Part shown: piece by piece, positions 52,577 to 61,401 of the stretch | How the letters are laid out: each line of letters starts with the position of its first letter | How positions within the stretch are numbered: position 1 is the stretch's first letter | Source: Actinomadura opuntiae | Lineage (GTDB): Bacteria; Actinomycetota; Actinomycetes; Streptosporangiales; Streptosporangiaceae | Length of the DNA stretch: 64,000 nucleotides | Assembly: GCF_030283205.1 (NCBI RefSeq) | Contig: NZ_JASNWF010000002.1 | Span: 310,001-374,000, forward strand | Direction of reading: 5' to 3' | Translations under genes and position numbers: made by a program | Notes under the pieces: generated by a model | What the model saw: the letters and a program-made list of their open reading frames with translations, nothing else | Database searches by the model: none | Told to the model about the DNA's origin: nothing

Positions 52577-54043
52577 GTGGGGTGGGGGTGCGGTGGGGGT
52601 TTGGCGGGGATTGTGGGGATTCTGGGGCGGCGGGCGGTGCTCGGGTTGGTCGCGGGCGGGCTTGCCGGGCGGGTCGTCGGCGGGGCGGCGTCGGGCGCGT
52701 CGGGCGCTGGGAGGGCTCGCGTTCCGCCGCCGTTCTCCGTGCCGATGGCCGTGCCGGTCGAGGCGCGGCCGGTGCGGTCGACGCGGGACGCCGATCATTA
52801 CCGGCTCGTCGCGGCACCGGCGGTGGCGGAGATCCTGCCCGGAGTGCGGACGCCGGTGCTGGCCTACAACGGGGCGTTCCCCGGCCCCACCATCCGGGCG
52901 CGGGCCGGACGGCGCGTGGTGGTCGAGCATGTGAACCACCTGGGCGAACCGACGACGGTGCACCTGCACGGCGGCGAGGTCTCGCCGGAGGACGACGGCG
53001 GGCCGATGGACCTCGTGGAGCCCGGGAGGGGCAGGCGGTACCACTATGCGAACGGGCAGCGCGCGGCGACGCTCTGGTATCACGACCACGCGCACCATCT
53101 GGAATCCGAGCACGTGTACCGGGGGCTGGCCGGGGCTTATCTGCTGCATGACGAATGCGAGGTGGGGCTTGGGCTGCCGAGCGGGCGCTTCGACGTGCCG
53201 ATCGTGCTCAGGGACGCCCGTTTCGGTGATGACGGCTCCCTCGTCTACATTCCCGAGGATTTCCGTGGACGCAATACGATTCTCGTCAACGGACGGCCTC
53301 AGCCGTATTTCCGCGTGGCGGCGCGCAAGTACCGGTTCCGGGTGTTGAACGCCGCGAACATGCGTTTCTTCAAGGTCGAGTTGTCGACGGGCGACCACTT
53401 CCTGCAGATCGCTACCGATCGCGGCCTTATGCGGGCGCCGCTGACCACGACCTCGGTTCCGTTGTCACCGGGCGAGCGCGCCGACATCGTCGTGGACTTC
53501 TCCAGGTATGCGCCTGGCCAGCGCGTCGTGCTGCGTGACGGGTTCTCGACGCGGCCGTCCACGGACGGCATTCTCCGCTTCGACGTGTGCGGACGCGTCC
53601 GGGACTGTAGCCGCGTCCCGGAGCGCCTCGCGATCCTGCCCGCGCTGCGCCCGGCCACGGCGGATCGCGAATTCCGGCTTTCCATGGACAAGAAGACCGG
53701 CATGGGGTTCATCAATGGCAGGGCCTACGATTCCGGCCGGATCGATTTCACCGTGGAGCGCGGCGCCGTAGAGACGTGGCGGATCGTCAACGAGAACCAG
53801 GTGATCCAGCACAATTTCCATGTCCATCTGGCCGATTTCCGGGTGCTGGACCGCAATGGCGGGCCGCCGATGCCGACCGAGGACGGGTTGAAGGACACCG
53901 TGATGGTGCGGCCGGGGGAGTCGGTCGGCGTCCGGGTGGCGTTCCACCCCGCGTACACCGGCGACTACATCTACCACTGCCACATCGTCGACCATTCGGC
54001 GATGGGAATGATGGGGCAGTTCCGGATCGCCGGGCGGGGTTGA
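52577..54043 (+). CDS. Tat-exported multicopper oxidase
   Basis: This 488-residue protein has a twin-arginine leader (LGRRAVLGLVAGGLAG near residue 15). The copper-ligand motifs of the three-domain oxidases (laccase, CotA, bilirubin oxidase type) are all present: HLHG, WYHDHAHH, HNFHVH and HCHIVDHSAMGMM. The axial ligand of the type 1 copper is Met. The GTG at 52577 lies 6 nt behind GGGAGG and gives a sensible Tat leader. An ATG overlapping the radical SAM stop would add 35 unlikely residues. The reaction is oxidation of phenols or metals with O2 reduction. A tailoring role in the peptide pathway is possible but unproven. Confidence 0.9.
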   Translation: MGWGCGGGLAGIVGILGRRAVLGLVAGGLAGRVVGGAASGASGAGRARVPPPFSVPMAVPVEARPVRSTRDADHYRLVAAPAVAEILPGVRTPVLAYNGAFPGPTIRARAGRRVVVEHVNHLGEPTTVHLHGGEVSPEDDGGPMDLVEPGRGRRYHYANGQRAATLWYHDHAHHLESEHVYRGLAGAYLLHDECEVGLGLPSGRFDVPIVLRDARFGDDGSLVYIPEDFRGRNTILVNGRPQPYFRVAARKYRFRVLNAANMRFFKVELSTGDHFLQIATDRGLMRAPLTTTSVPLSPGERADIVVDFSRYAPGQRVVLRDGFSTRPSTDGILRFDVCGRVRDCSRVPERLAILPALRPATADREFRLSMDKKTGMGFINGRAYDSGRIDFTVERGAVETWRIVNENQVIQHNFHVHLADFRVLDRNGGPPMPTEDGLKDTVMVRPGESVGVRVAFHPAYTGDYIYHCHIVDHSAMGMMGQFRIAGRG

Positions 54044-54100
54044 GGCGCGTGCCGCCGGGGCGGGGTTGAGGGGCGCGCCGTCTGCGCCGGGCTGACTACC

Positions 54101-54958
54101 ATGAGGCGGCCAGTGTCAGTGCGCAGGAAGCGAGTCCGAGTGCCGCCGCGTAACCAGAGGACGTCCGGCCAGGCGGGCGGCGCGGCCCGTCCGAAGGGCG
54201 CCTACCACGTGGAGGCGCTCGCGAAGGGGCTGCGCATCCTCGGGCTGTTCTCCGAGCAGCGCCCGGCGATGAAGCTGACCGACATCGTCGCCGAGACCGG
54301 CCTGCCGATGCCGACGGCGTTCCGGATGGCGTCCACGCTGGCGGGCGAGGGGTTCCTGGAGCAGTTGCCGGACGGCGCGTACCGGCCCGCGCCGAAGGTG
54401 CTCACGCTCGGGTTCTCCGCGCTGCGCAGCCTCGACCTGGTGCAGCTCGCGGACGGTCCGCTGCGCCGGCTCGTGGAGGCGACCGGGCAGACGGTGAACC
54501 TCGGAGTGCTGTCGGGCGACCAGGTGCTGTACCTGGTCAGGCTGCGCAACAACGACCTGGTGACGGCCAACATCCAGGTCGGGTCGCGGCTGCCGGCCGT
54601 CCGGACGTCGATGGGCAAGCTGCTCCTCGCCCACCTGGACGGCGAGGAGCTGGAGCGGGCGCTGACCGGCGCGTCGTTCACCGGTCCCGCCGGCCCGAAC
54701 GCGGTGGCGTCGCCGGACGAGCTGCGTCCCGCGCTGGCGCAGGCCCGGGAGCGCGGCTGGGCGGTGCAGGACGAGGAGCTCGCCTACGGGCTGCGGTCGG
54801 TGGCGGCGCCCGTCCGGGACGCGTCCGGGAAGGTGGTCGCCGCGGTGAACGTGGCGGTGCCCGCGACCGAGGTCTCCACGGAGCGGCTGCTGGAGGAGAT
54901 CCGGCCGCTCGTGCAGCGCACGTGCGCGGAGATCACGATGCTGCTCGGCGGCCGCTGA
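54101..54958 (+). CDS. IclR family transcriptional regulator
   Basis: The winged helix lies in residues ~35-95 (LAKGLRILGLFSEQRPAMKL and GLPMPTAFRMASTLAGEGFL). The IclR effector domain follows to the end, with STERLLEEIRPLVQRT at the C-terminus. Start choice is uncertain: ATG 54101 gives 285 residues, while GTG 54119 or 54140 would remove a basic tail, the last with AGGAAG upstream. It converges on the amidohydrolase gene. A palindrome GAAAG-N3-CTTTC precedes both the amidohydrolase gene and the long operon at 63.9 kb, making this the likely local regulator of both. Confidence 0.9.
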   Translation: MRRPVSVRRKRVRVPPRNQRTSGQAGGAARPKGAYHVEALAKGLRILGLFSEQRPAMKLTDIVAETGLPMPTAFRMASTLAGEGFLEQLPDGAYRPAPKVLTLGFSALRSLDLVQLADGPLRRLVEATGQTVNLGVLSGDQVLYLVRLRNNDLVTANIQVGSRLPAVRTSMGKLLLAHLDGEELERALTGASFTGPAGPNAVASPDELRPALAQARERGWAVQDEELAYGLRSVAAPVRDASGKVVAAVNVAVPATEVSTERLLEEIRPLVQRTCAEITMLLGGR

Positions 54959-55003
54959 GCCCGATCTCCTCGGCGAGCGCGACGAGCGCGGCGAAACGGG
55001 CGA

Positions 55004-56251
55004 TCATGCGGGGCCGCCCTTGTGGAAGCGGCCGCCCTGCATGATCACGTCGAGGTTGGCCGGGTCCTGGAGGACGGAGACGTCGCGCGCCGGGTCGCCC
55101 TGCACGACGAGCAGGTCGGCCAGGTAGTCCGGCGCGAGCAGGCCCAGCTCGCCGGCCATGTCCATGACCTCGCCGCCCCACTTCGTCGCGGCGACGAGCG
55201 CCTCGGCGGGGGTGTAGCCGAACAGGTCCACGAAGAGCTGCAGGTCGCGGGCGTTGCGGCCGATGGGGGTCTGCGGGAAGCCGTAGTCGCCGCCGGGCAG
55301 GACGCGGATGCCGCGCCGCCGCATCTCCGGGTAGAGCGCGGTCTGCGCCTCCAGCTGCGCGACCGATCCCATGCGCTCGGCCATGGCCCGGTCGATGCCG
55401 AACTCCTCGGCCTCGTGGACGTTCGCCCACATGATCCCGACGGCGGGGGCGGTGAACAGCTCGTCCTTGTGCTCCTCGAGCAGGTCGAGGGCCTCCTCGT
55501 CGGCGTACGAGCAGTGGTACACCGACCGGAACCCGTTGCGGACCGCCAGCTTGATCGACTCGGGGTTCTGCGCGTGGCAGTTCAGCCACACGCCCGCCTC
55601 CCGCGCGGCGGCGCCCGCCGCCGCGGCCTCCTCGGCGGTGTACTGGGTCTGCATCGAGCCGCCGGCGACGAACACGTCGTCGTTGCTGAGCAGCAGCTTC
55701 ACCGAGTCGAACCCGAGCGCGGCCTGCTCGGCGATGAAGCGGGCCAGGCCGGTCGGGGTGGTGGCCTCGGCGCCGTGCCGGACGGGGTTGTTGTCGCGCT
55801 CGAAGCTGGCGGCGCGCAGCCGCGGCCCCGGCACCTCGCCGGCCGCGATCCGGTCGCGGAGCTGGACCTCGACGTTGCCGGGGGTGAGGGAGCCGGCCGA
55901 GTACGCGCTGGTGAAGCCCGCGTCGAGGAGGATCCGGGCGTTGCGCTCGGCGAGCGCGAGGTGCTCCTCGGCCGTGGGCGGGGCGCCGAAGAACGACACG
56001 TCGACCGGCGGGTTGAAGCGGGGCTCCAGATGGCCGACGGCCGAGGGGAACGTCAGGTGCGCGTGCCCCTCGACCAGGCCCGGCATGACGGTCGCGCCCG
56101 CGCAGTCGATCACGGTCGCGCCCTCGGGCGCGGGGGAGTGGCCCGGACGGACGGCGGCGATCCGGTCGCCGCGCACGACGACCTCGCCGGGGAACGGGTC
56201 CCGGCCGGACCCGTCGAACACCGATCCGCCGGTGAACACGATCTCGCCCAT
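55004..56251 (-). CDS. Amidohydrolase family protein (imidazolonepropionase/prolidase-like)
   Basis: This 415-residue metal-dependent hydrolase starts with a small beta-sandwich (GEIVFTGGSVFDGSG) and then the barrel. Metal ligands are visible in GLVEGHAHL (HxH), Lys in DSVKLLLS, His in NCHAQN and VYHCSY, and Asp in LPGGDYGFP. The C-terminal strand pair ADLLVVQGDP is typical. It would hydrolyse a cyclic amide, lactone or related C-N bond. It has its own promoter area with a GAAAG-N3-CTTTC palindrome 28 bp upstream. It probably feeds the catabolic pathway of the adjacent operon. Confidence 0.87.
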   Translation of the reverse strand: MGEIVFTGGSVFDGSGRDPFPGEVVVRGDRIAAVRPGHSPAPEGATVIDCAGATVMPGLVEGHAHLTFPSAVGHLEPRFNPPVDVSFFGAPPTAEEHLALAERNARILLDAGFTSAYSAGSLTPGNVEVQLRDRIAAGEVPGPRLRAASFERDNNPVRHGAEATTPTGLARFIAEQAALGFDSVKLLLSNDDVFVAGGSMQTQYTAEEAAAAGAAAREAGVWLNCHAQNPESIKLAVRNGFRSVYHCSYADEEALDLLEEHKDELFTAPAVGIMWANVHEAEEFGIDRAMAERMGSVAQLEAQTALYPEMRRRGIRVLPGGDYGFPQTPIGRNARDLQLFVDLFGYTPAEALVAATKWGGEVMDMAGELGLLAPDYLADLLVVQGDPARDVSVLQDPANLDVIMQGGRFHKGGPA

Positions 56252-56278
56252 CGCGGGCCTCCCCTCGACTTTTAGTGA

Positions 56279-56293
56279 ATGAAAGCGACTTTC
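56279..56293. promoter_or_regulatory. Operator-like palindrome upstream of the amidohydrolase gene
   Basis: ATGAAAGCGACTTTC contains the inverted repeat GAAAG-CGA-CTTTC. The same 15-mer with a single central change occurs at 63946-63960 upstream of the first SDR gene. AT-rich flanks (TTTTAGTGA, TTAGTGTGG) suggest an overlapping promoter. Confidence 0.65.
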
Positions 56294-56322
56294 TTAGTGT
56301 GGTAACGCCAGCGTAATCCAGG

Positions 56323-57093
56323 TCACGCCCGGACGCCACGGGCGAACTCCAGCGAATCCCGGAAGACGGCGCCGACGTCCGGCGCGTCCCGCCAGATGTG
56401 GCCCGCGCCCTCGACCCGCCGGAACTCGACCGGGACGCCCGCCGCGCGCAGCGCCTCCGCCATCCGCTCGCTCTGCGCCATCGGCACCGCGCGGTCGGCG
56501 GTCCCGTGCCAGAGCTGGAACGGCGGCGCGCCCGCGTGGACGTGCGCGACCGGGCTGGCCTCGGCGGCGAGCGCGGGCACGCCGCCGACCGCCGACCCGA
56601 GCAGCCGCGACTCCCGCGACGACGGATCGCCGGGCTCGGGCATCGCGGACAGGTCGTAGACCCCGTACCAGCCGACCACGGCCGCGATCCCGGGGCCGGT
56701 GAGCGCGGCGAGCGCGCCCAGGTGCGCCCCGGCCGACTCGCCCCACGCCACGACCCGCGTCCCGTCGAACCCGTGCTCGCCGCCGTGCTCGCGCAGCCAG
56801 CCGACCGCCGCCCGCACGTCCTGGAGCTGCGCGGGATACCGCGCCTCGCCCGACAGCCGGTAGTCCACGGACGCGACCGCGAGCCCCGCCTCGGCGATTC
56901 GCTCGAACGGGGACGGCCGCCAATCGGCGAACTCGCGCCCGAAGTCGCGGCGGGTCCCGCGCTGCCAGCCGCCGCCGTGCAGGAACAGCACGACCGGCGC
57001 GCCGTCCACGGGAGGCAGGTAGAGGTCGAGGAGCAGCGGCCGGTACCCGACCTCCGCCGCGTACTCGACGCCCTCCAGGACCCGGACGCTCAC
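56323..57093 (-). CDS. Alpha/beta hydrolase, BD-FAE/acetyl-hydrolase type
   Basis: This 256-residue cytoplasmic esterase has the oxyanion motif LFLHGGGW, nucleophile Ser in WGESAGAH, Asp in LWHGTADRAVP and His in GAGHIWRD. The GTG start overlaps the preceding FAH stop by 4 nt. It is the last gene of the operon from 63.9 kb. It may open a lactone or cleave an ester intermediate before the FAH-family enzymes act. Confidence 0.88.
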   Translation of the reverse strand: MSVRVLEGVEYAAEVGYRPLLLDLYLPPVDGAPVVLFLHGGGWQRGTRRDFGREFADWRPSPFERIAEAGLAVASVDYRLSGEARYPAQLQDVRAAVGWLREHGGEHGFDGTRVVAWGESAGAHLGALAALTGPGIAAVVGWYGVYDLSAMPEPGDPSSRESRLLGSAVGGVPALAAEASPVAHVHAGAPPFQLWHGTADRAVPMAQSERMAEALRAAGVPVEFRRVEGAGHIWRDAPDVGAVFRDSLEFARGVRA

Positions 57094-57941
57094 GGGGCGC
57101 TCCCGGCGGCGACGAACCGCTGCGTGATGCGCCCGACCCCCTCCAGCTCGCTGACCAGGACCTCGCCCGGCCGGACGAACCGCTTCGGGGTGCGGGCGTT
57201 GCCGACGCCCGGCGGCGTCCCGGTGAAGACCAGGTCGCCGGGGAACAGCCGGCAGACCCGCGACAGCCGGACGAGCAGCTCCGGGACGTCGTAGATCATC
57301 GAGGAGGTGCGCGCGCTCTGCACCGTCTCGCCCGCGAGGCTGCACGAGATCGCCAGGTCGGACGGGTCGCCGAACGCGTCCGGGGTGACCAGCCAGGGGC
57401 CGGTCGGCCCGAAGTTCGCGTGCGACTTGGCCAGGCTGAACTGCGGCTTCGCGCCCGCGAGCTGCGCGGTCCGCTCGGACAGGTCCTGGCCGAGGGTGAT
57501 GCCGGCGACGTGGTCCCAGGCGCCGTCGCGGCCGATCCGGTAGGTCTCCCGGGAGATCGCGACGACGGCCTCGACCTCCCAGTCCACGGTGTCGGACGGC
57601 AGCTCGACGTCGCAGACGGGCCCGGCGAGGCAGCTCGGGAACTTCGTGAACGTCACCGGCGCCGAGTCCGGCGGGTATCCCGCTTCGGCGGCGTGCTCGG
57701 CGTAGTTGATCCCGATCGCGAACACCTGCGCCGGGCGCGGGACGGGCGCCCCGAGGTCCTCGACCGCGAACGGCGTCCCCTGCGCGGCGTCGAGACCCGC
57801 GGCCCAGTCGCGGAAGGCGTCCCACTCGGCGAAGACGGCCTGCGGGTCGGCGGCGAACCGCCCGCCGCTCGCCTCCGCGACGTCCACGGCCACCTCGCCG
57901 ATCACCACGACGAGGCGGCCCTTGAGGTTGGCGATCCTCAC
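57090..57941 (-). CDS. Fumarylacetoacetate hydrolase family protein (first of two)
   Basis: This 283-residue protein has the FAH fold: FAIGINYAEHA, the metal-binding DWEVEAVVAI (two Glu), and FTGTPPGVG near the C-terminus. Family members cleave or decarboxylate beta-diketo acids such as acylpyruvates, using Mg2+. An N-terminal ~60-residue beta domain precedes the core. It overlaps both neighbours by 4 nt. Having two different FAH paralogs in tandem suggests sequential hydratase/hydrolase or hydrolase/decarboxylase steps. Confidence 0.87.
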   Translation of the reverse strand: MRIANLKGRLVVVIGEVAVDVAEASGGRFAADPQAVFAEWDAFRDWAAGLDAAQGTPFAVEDLGAPVPRPAQVFAIGINYAEHAAEAGYPPDSAPVTFTKFPSCLAGPVCDVELPSDTVDWEVEAVVAISRETYRIGRDGAWDHVAGITLGQDLSERTAQLAGAKPQFSLAKSHANFGPTGPWLVTPDAFGDPSDLAISCSLAGETVQSARTSSMIYDVPELLVRLSRVCRLFPGDLVFTGTPPGVGNARTPKRFVRPGEVLVSELEGVGRITQRFVAAGSAP

Positions 57942-58807
57942 CAGTCGACCTTCTCCGGAGCGGGCTCGCCGTGCGCGTCCTGCCAGGACACGACGTGGTT
58001 GCGCAGCGTCCCGACGCCCTCGATCTCGGCCTCGACGACGTCGCCGGGGCGCAGGTAGAAGTCGAACGGGTTCGGCTGGACGGCCGCGACGCCCGAGACG
58101 GTGCCGGTGGTGATGATGTCGCCGGCGCTGAAGATCTGCGGCGAGTGGTACGCCACCAGGTGCGGGATCGACACGCGCATCTGCTTGGTGTGCCCGGTCT
58201 GCCGCACGTCGCCGTTCACCCGCAGCTGCATCGCCAGGTTCTGCATGTCGTCGATCTCGTCGGCCGTGACGATGTACGGGCCGATCGGGCAGAACGTGTC
58301 GATCGCCTTGCTGAACGAGAACACGCCCGACTCCATCTCGCGGCGCTGGATGTCGCGCGCGGTGATGTCGTTGAAGACCGTGAACCCGGCGATGTGCTCG
58401 ACCGCCTCGTCCGGGCCGAAGAACTTGCCGGGCTTGCCGATGATGACGGCCAGCTCCAGCTCGTAGTCCAGCTCCTTGGTGAGGTGCTCGGGGTAGACGA
58501 TCGGGTCGTCCGGGCCGATGATCGCGTCGACGTTCTGGAAGAACACGATGCCCTTGTGCACCGGGTGCGACCAGTTGACGGCCTGGAGCTCCTCGTGGTG
58601 GTCGGCGAAGTTGCCGGCGGTGTGGAAGAACTTCTTCGGCCGGATCGGCGCGCGCAGCCGCACGTCCGCCAGCTTCAGCCGCTCGCCGGTCTCGCCGACC
58701 TTCCCGTCCCGCTCGAAGTACGCGCGGGTCGACGGGACGTCCAGCTCGATGACGTCGTCGCCGTCGAGCCGCCCGACCCGGCCCTCGTCAAAGGTGATCA
58801 GTTTCAT
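57938..58807 (-). CDS. Fumarylacetoacetate hydrolase family protein (second of two)
   Basis: This 289-residue protein contains KFFHTAGNFADHHEE, the metal-binding LDYELELAVIIG, FNDITARDIQRRE and the C-terminal GTVSGVAAVQPNPFDF with RPGDVVEAEIEGVG. The last motif is complete, as in ureidoglycolate lyase-like and 2-keto-3-deoxy acid-processing FAH enzymes. It starts with ATG and overlaps the next FAH gene by 4 nt (ATGA). The exact substrate is unknown. Confidence 0.88.
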   Translation of the reverse strand: MKLITFDEGRVGRLDGDDVIELDVPSTRAYFERDGKVGETGERLKLADVRLRAPIRPKKFFHTAGNFADHHEELQAVNWSHPVHKGIVFFQNVDAIIGPDDPIVYPEHLTKELDYELELAVIIGKPGKFFGPDEAVEHIAGFTVFNDITARDIQRREMESGVFSFSKAIDTFCPIGPYIVTADEIDDMQNLAMQLRVNGDVRQTGHTKQMRVSIPHLVAYHSPQIFSAGDIITTGTVSGVAAVQPNPFDFYLRPGDVVEAEIEGVGTLRNHVVSWQDAHGEPAPEKVDW

Positions 58808-58845
58808 GGGTTCCAGTTTCCTCGGTGAATGGGGGAATCAGCAGG

Positions 58846-59664
58846 TCAGGGGCGATCCGGGCGGCCGCGCGAGGCGCGCTTCTCGATCGCCGAGAGCGCC
58901 GCGTTGACGGCGAGGGCACCGACGCAGACGACCAGGACCATGGCGTCCAGCGCGGCGGCGCCGTGGTTGGTGATCTGGGTGGAGATGAACGTGCCGACGC
59001 CGTCCACCGAGATCATCAGCTCCGCCAGCAGCACGCCGAGCAGCGACAGCGCCGCGCCGATCTTCAGCGCGCCGATGATGTCGGGCAGGCAGGCGGGCAC
59101 CACCAGGAACAGCAGCCGGCGCAGCCGCCCGGCGCCCATGGCGCGGCCGGAGTCCAGCACGGCGGGCTCGACCGCCGCGCCCGCCGTCATCGTCATGAGG
59201 ATCACCGGGATGATCCCGTGGATGACGCCGAACGCGATCTCCGAGCCGTCGCCGAGGCCGAGCCAGAGCACGAACAGCGGGTACAGCGGCGCCATCGGCA
59301 GCGCGTACAGCACCGACACGACGTCGCGTCCGCCGAGGTAGACGTGCTTGTTGAGGCGTCCGAGCAGCAGCCCGATCGCGGGGCCCGCCACCGCGGTGAT
59401 CGCGAACGCGATCAGGAACCGGTACGTGGTGTACCCGACGAGGGTCAGCGAGTCGCCCTCCAGCACCTTCGGCAGGCCGTCGGCGACGATCCGGCTGGGC
59501 GAGGTGAGGTAGTCGCCGCCCGCGTCCGACAGGCGGGTCAGCGCCTCCCAGACCGCGACCAGCGCGGCCACCGTGCCCCAGCGGACGAGCTGGACCGCCG
59601 CCGCCTCCCGCGGCCGCGCCGTGCGCCGCGCGGCCGCGGGGGCGGATCCGGTGATGGCCGTCAT
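58846..59664 (-). CDS. ABC transporter permease, NitT/TauT (SsuC) type
   Basis: This 272-residue protein has six membrane helices and the binding-protein-dependent EAA loop (SGRAMGAGRLRRLLFLVVPA). It is one of two non-identical permeases encoded in this operon, so the channel may be a heterodimer. The start ATG is 1 nt from the stop of the substrate-binding protein gene. Confidence 0.88.
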   Translation of the reverse strand: MTAITGSAPAAARRTARPREAAAVQLVRWGTVAALVAVWEALTRLSDAGGDYLTSPSRIVADGLPKVLEGDSLTLVGYTTYRFLIAFAITAVAGPAIGLLLGRLNKHVYLGGRDVVSVLYALPMAPLYPLFVLWLGLGDGSEIAFGVIHGIIPVILMTMTAGAAVEPAVLDSGRAMGAGRLRRLLFLVVPACLPDIIGALKIGAALSLLGVLLAELMISVDGVGTFISTQITNHGAAALDAMVLVVCVGALAVNAALSAIEKRASRGRPDRP

Positions 59665-59665
59665 G

Positions 59666-60646
59666 TCACTTCGCCGAGACGATCTCGGTGCTGAGGTAGG
59701 CGTCCTGCGCCGGCGACGACGTCGCGATGCCGAGCTTCGGCAGCGCCTTGGCGTACCCGGCCATGCCCGCGGCGCTGACGGCGCCGTCCGGGGTGAAGCC
59801 GCCGACCAGCGCGTCGTAGGTCTGCTCGGCGATCGGCTTCGGCATGCCGAGCTTGGCGACGGCGAGGTCGACGGTCGGCTGCTTGTTGGCCTTCATCCAG
59901 GTGAGCGCCTTGGTGTAGGCGCCGGCGAGCTTCTTCAGGTTCGCCTTGTTGCCCGAGATGGTGGACTTCTTGGCCATCAGCACGGCGAACTGCGAGTTCG
60001 GGCCGAGCACATCCGACGCCTTCTGCGCGATCTTGCCCTCGTGCTTGGCCTGGAGCAGGAACCCGAAGTTGACCGGCAGGACGAACCCGTCGACGTCGCC
60101 GCGCTTCATCGCCGACATCGTCGCCGCCGGGTCGCCGAGCGGGACCTCCTTGACCTTCTCGAAGTCCACCTTGGAGGCCTCGGCGGTCGCGCGGGTGATG
60201 TAGTCGGTGAGCGAGCCGGCCTTGGAGATGCCGAGCTTCTTGCCCGCGATCCCGGAGAAGCCGGTGATGCCGGACTTCTCCGGGACGATCAGCGCCATCG
60301 GGCTCTGCCCCATCACCCCGTAGAACGCCTGGGTGTCGAGCTTCTTCGCGGCGCCCGACACCGCGTCCAGCCCGGTCGCGGCGCCGACGTCGATCGACCC
60401 GCCGGTCATCGCCTTGGTGAGGTCGGACCCGGCGCTGAAGTCGACGACCTTGACGTCCAGCCCGGCGTCCTTGAAGAACCCCTGCTGGACGGCGACCCGC
60501 GCGGGCATCGCGTGCACGAAGTCCTGCGCCTGGACGAGCCCCAGCTTGATCGAGGTGGACGGACCGGACGAGCCGCCACCGCCGCACGCGGTGAGCGCGG
60601 CGGCGCACAGCGCCGCGACCGCGGCGATCCTTGCGGTGACCATCAT
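59666..60646 (-). CDS. ABC transporter substrate-binding lipoprotein, NitT/TauT type
   Basis: This 326-residue protein has a lipoprotein signal with lipobox LTAC (Cys ~21). The body matches SsuA/ThiY-like proteins: KLGLVQAQDFVHAMPARVAV, FFKDAGLDVKVVDF and GSIDVGAATGLDAV. Such proteins bind sulfonates, nitrate, pyrimidine precursors or aromatic acids; the ligand is not deducible. It starts at one of two adjacent ATG codons, overlapping the upstream permease stop. Confidence 0.9.
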   Translation of the reverse strand: MMVTARIAAVAALCAAALTACGGGGSSGPSTSIKLGLVQAQDFVHAMPARVAVQQGFFKDAGLDVKVVDFSAGSDLTKAMTGGSIDVGAATGLDAVSGAAKKLDTQAFYGVMGQSPMALIVPEKSGITGFSGIAGKKLGISKAGSLTDYITRATAEASKVDFEKVKEVPLGDPAATMSAMKRGDVDGFVLPVNFGFLLQAKHEGKIAQKASDVLGPNSQFAVLMAKKSTISGNKANLKKLAGAYTKALTWMKANKQPTVDLAVAKLGMPKPIAEQTYDALVGGFTPDGAVSAAGMAGYAKALPKLGIATSSPAQDAYLSTEIVSAK

Positions 60647-61401
60647 CGGGTGACGCCTTTCTGCAGCATGTGGGTGGTGAGGGAGAACAGGAGGTTGACG
60701 GCGACCGTGACCAGGCAGGCGATGACGATCCAGGCGAACAGGCCCGGGCTGTCGAGGCTCTGGCTGGCGGTGCCGAGCTGGTAGCCGATCCCGGCGGCGC
60801 CCGCGATGAACTCCGACGCGATCACGGTGACGAGCGCCAGGCCCAGCGACACCCGCATCGCGGCGAGCACCGGGCCGAGCACGGCGGGCAGGACGACGCC
60901 GGTCAGCCACTGCGCGCGGGTGGCGCCCATGGTCTGCGCGGCGGTGATGAGCCGCCCGTCGACGGTCGCGGTGGCGCGGGCCGCCGCGATCGCGATGGGG
61001 AAAAACGCGTAGAGCGTGCCGAGCGCGATCTTGGAGTGCGAGCCGACCCCGAGCGTCGCCGCCAGCACCGGGTACAGGATCACCAGCGGCAGCGCGTTCA
61101 GGCCGGTCAGGACGGGCTCGTACGCGCGGCGCAGCAGCCGCGACGAGCCGACGAGCACGCCGACCGGCAGCGCGACCACGGCCGCGATCCCGAACGCGAT
61201 CGCCGTCTCCTCCAGCGTGGTGCCGACCGGCTCCAGCAGCTTCGACGGCTCCGCGGCCAGGTCGGAGAGCGCCCGCCACACGTCGCCGATCGGCGGCAGC
61301 AGCAGCGGCTCGACCGCCCCGGTCCCGGCGAGCAGCGCCCACAGCGCCAGGACGAACGCGACCGTCCCCGCGTAGACGAGCACGCGGCGCGGCGCGATCA
61401 C
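60643..61401 (-). CDS. ABC transporter permease, NitT/TauT (SsuC) type
   Basis: This 252-residue second permease has six helices and the EAA loop AAQTMGATRAQWLTGVVLPA. The GTG start overlaps the ATPase stop by 4 nt. With the other permease, the lipoprotein and the ATPase it forms a complete importer. Confidence 0.9.
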   Translation of the reverse strand: MIAPRRVLVYAGTVAFVLALWALLAGTGAVEPLLLPPIGDVWRALSDLAAEPSKLLEPVGTTLEETAIAFGIAAVVALPVGVLVGSSRLLRRAYEPVLTGLNALPLVILYPVLAATLGVGSHSKIALGTLYAFFPIAIAAARATATVDGRLITAAQTMGATRAQWLTGVVLPAVLGPVLAAMRVSLGLALVTVIASEFIAGAAGIGYQLGTASQSLDSPGLFAWIVIACLVTVAVNLLFSLTTHMLQKGVTR

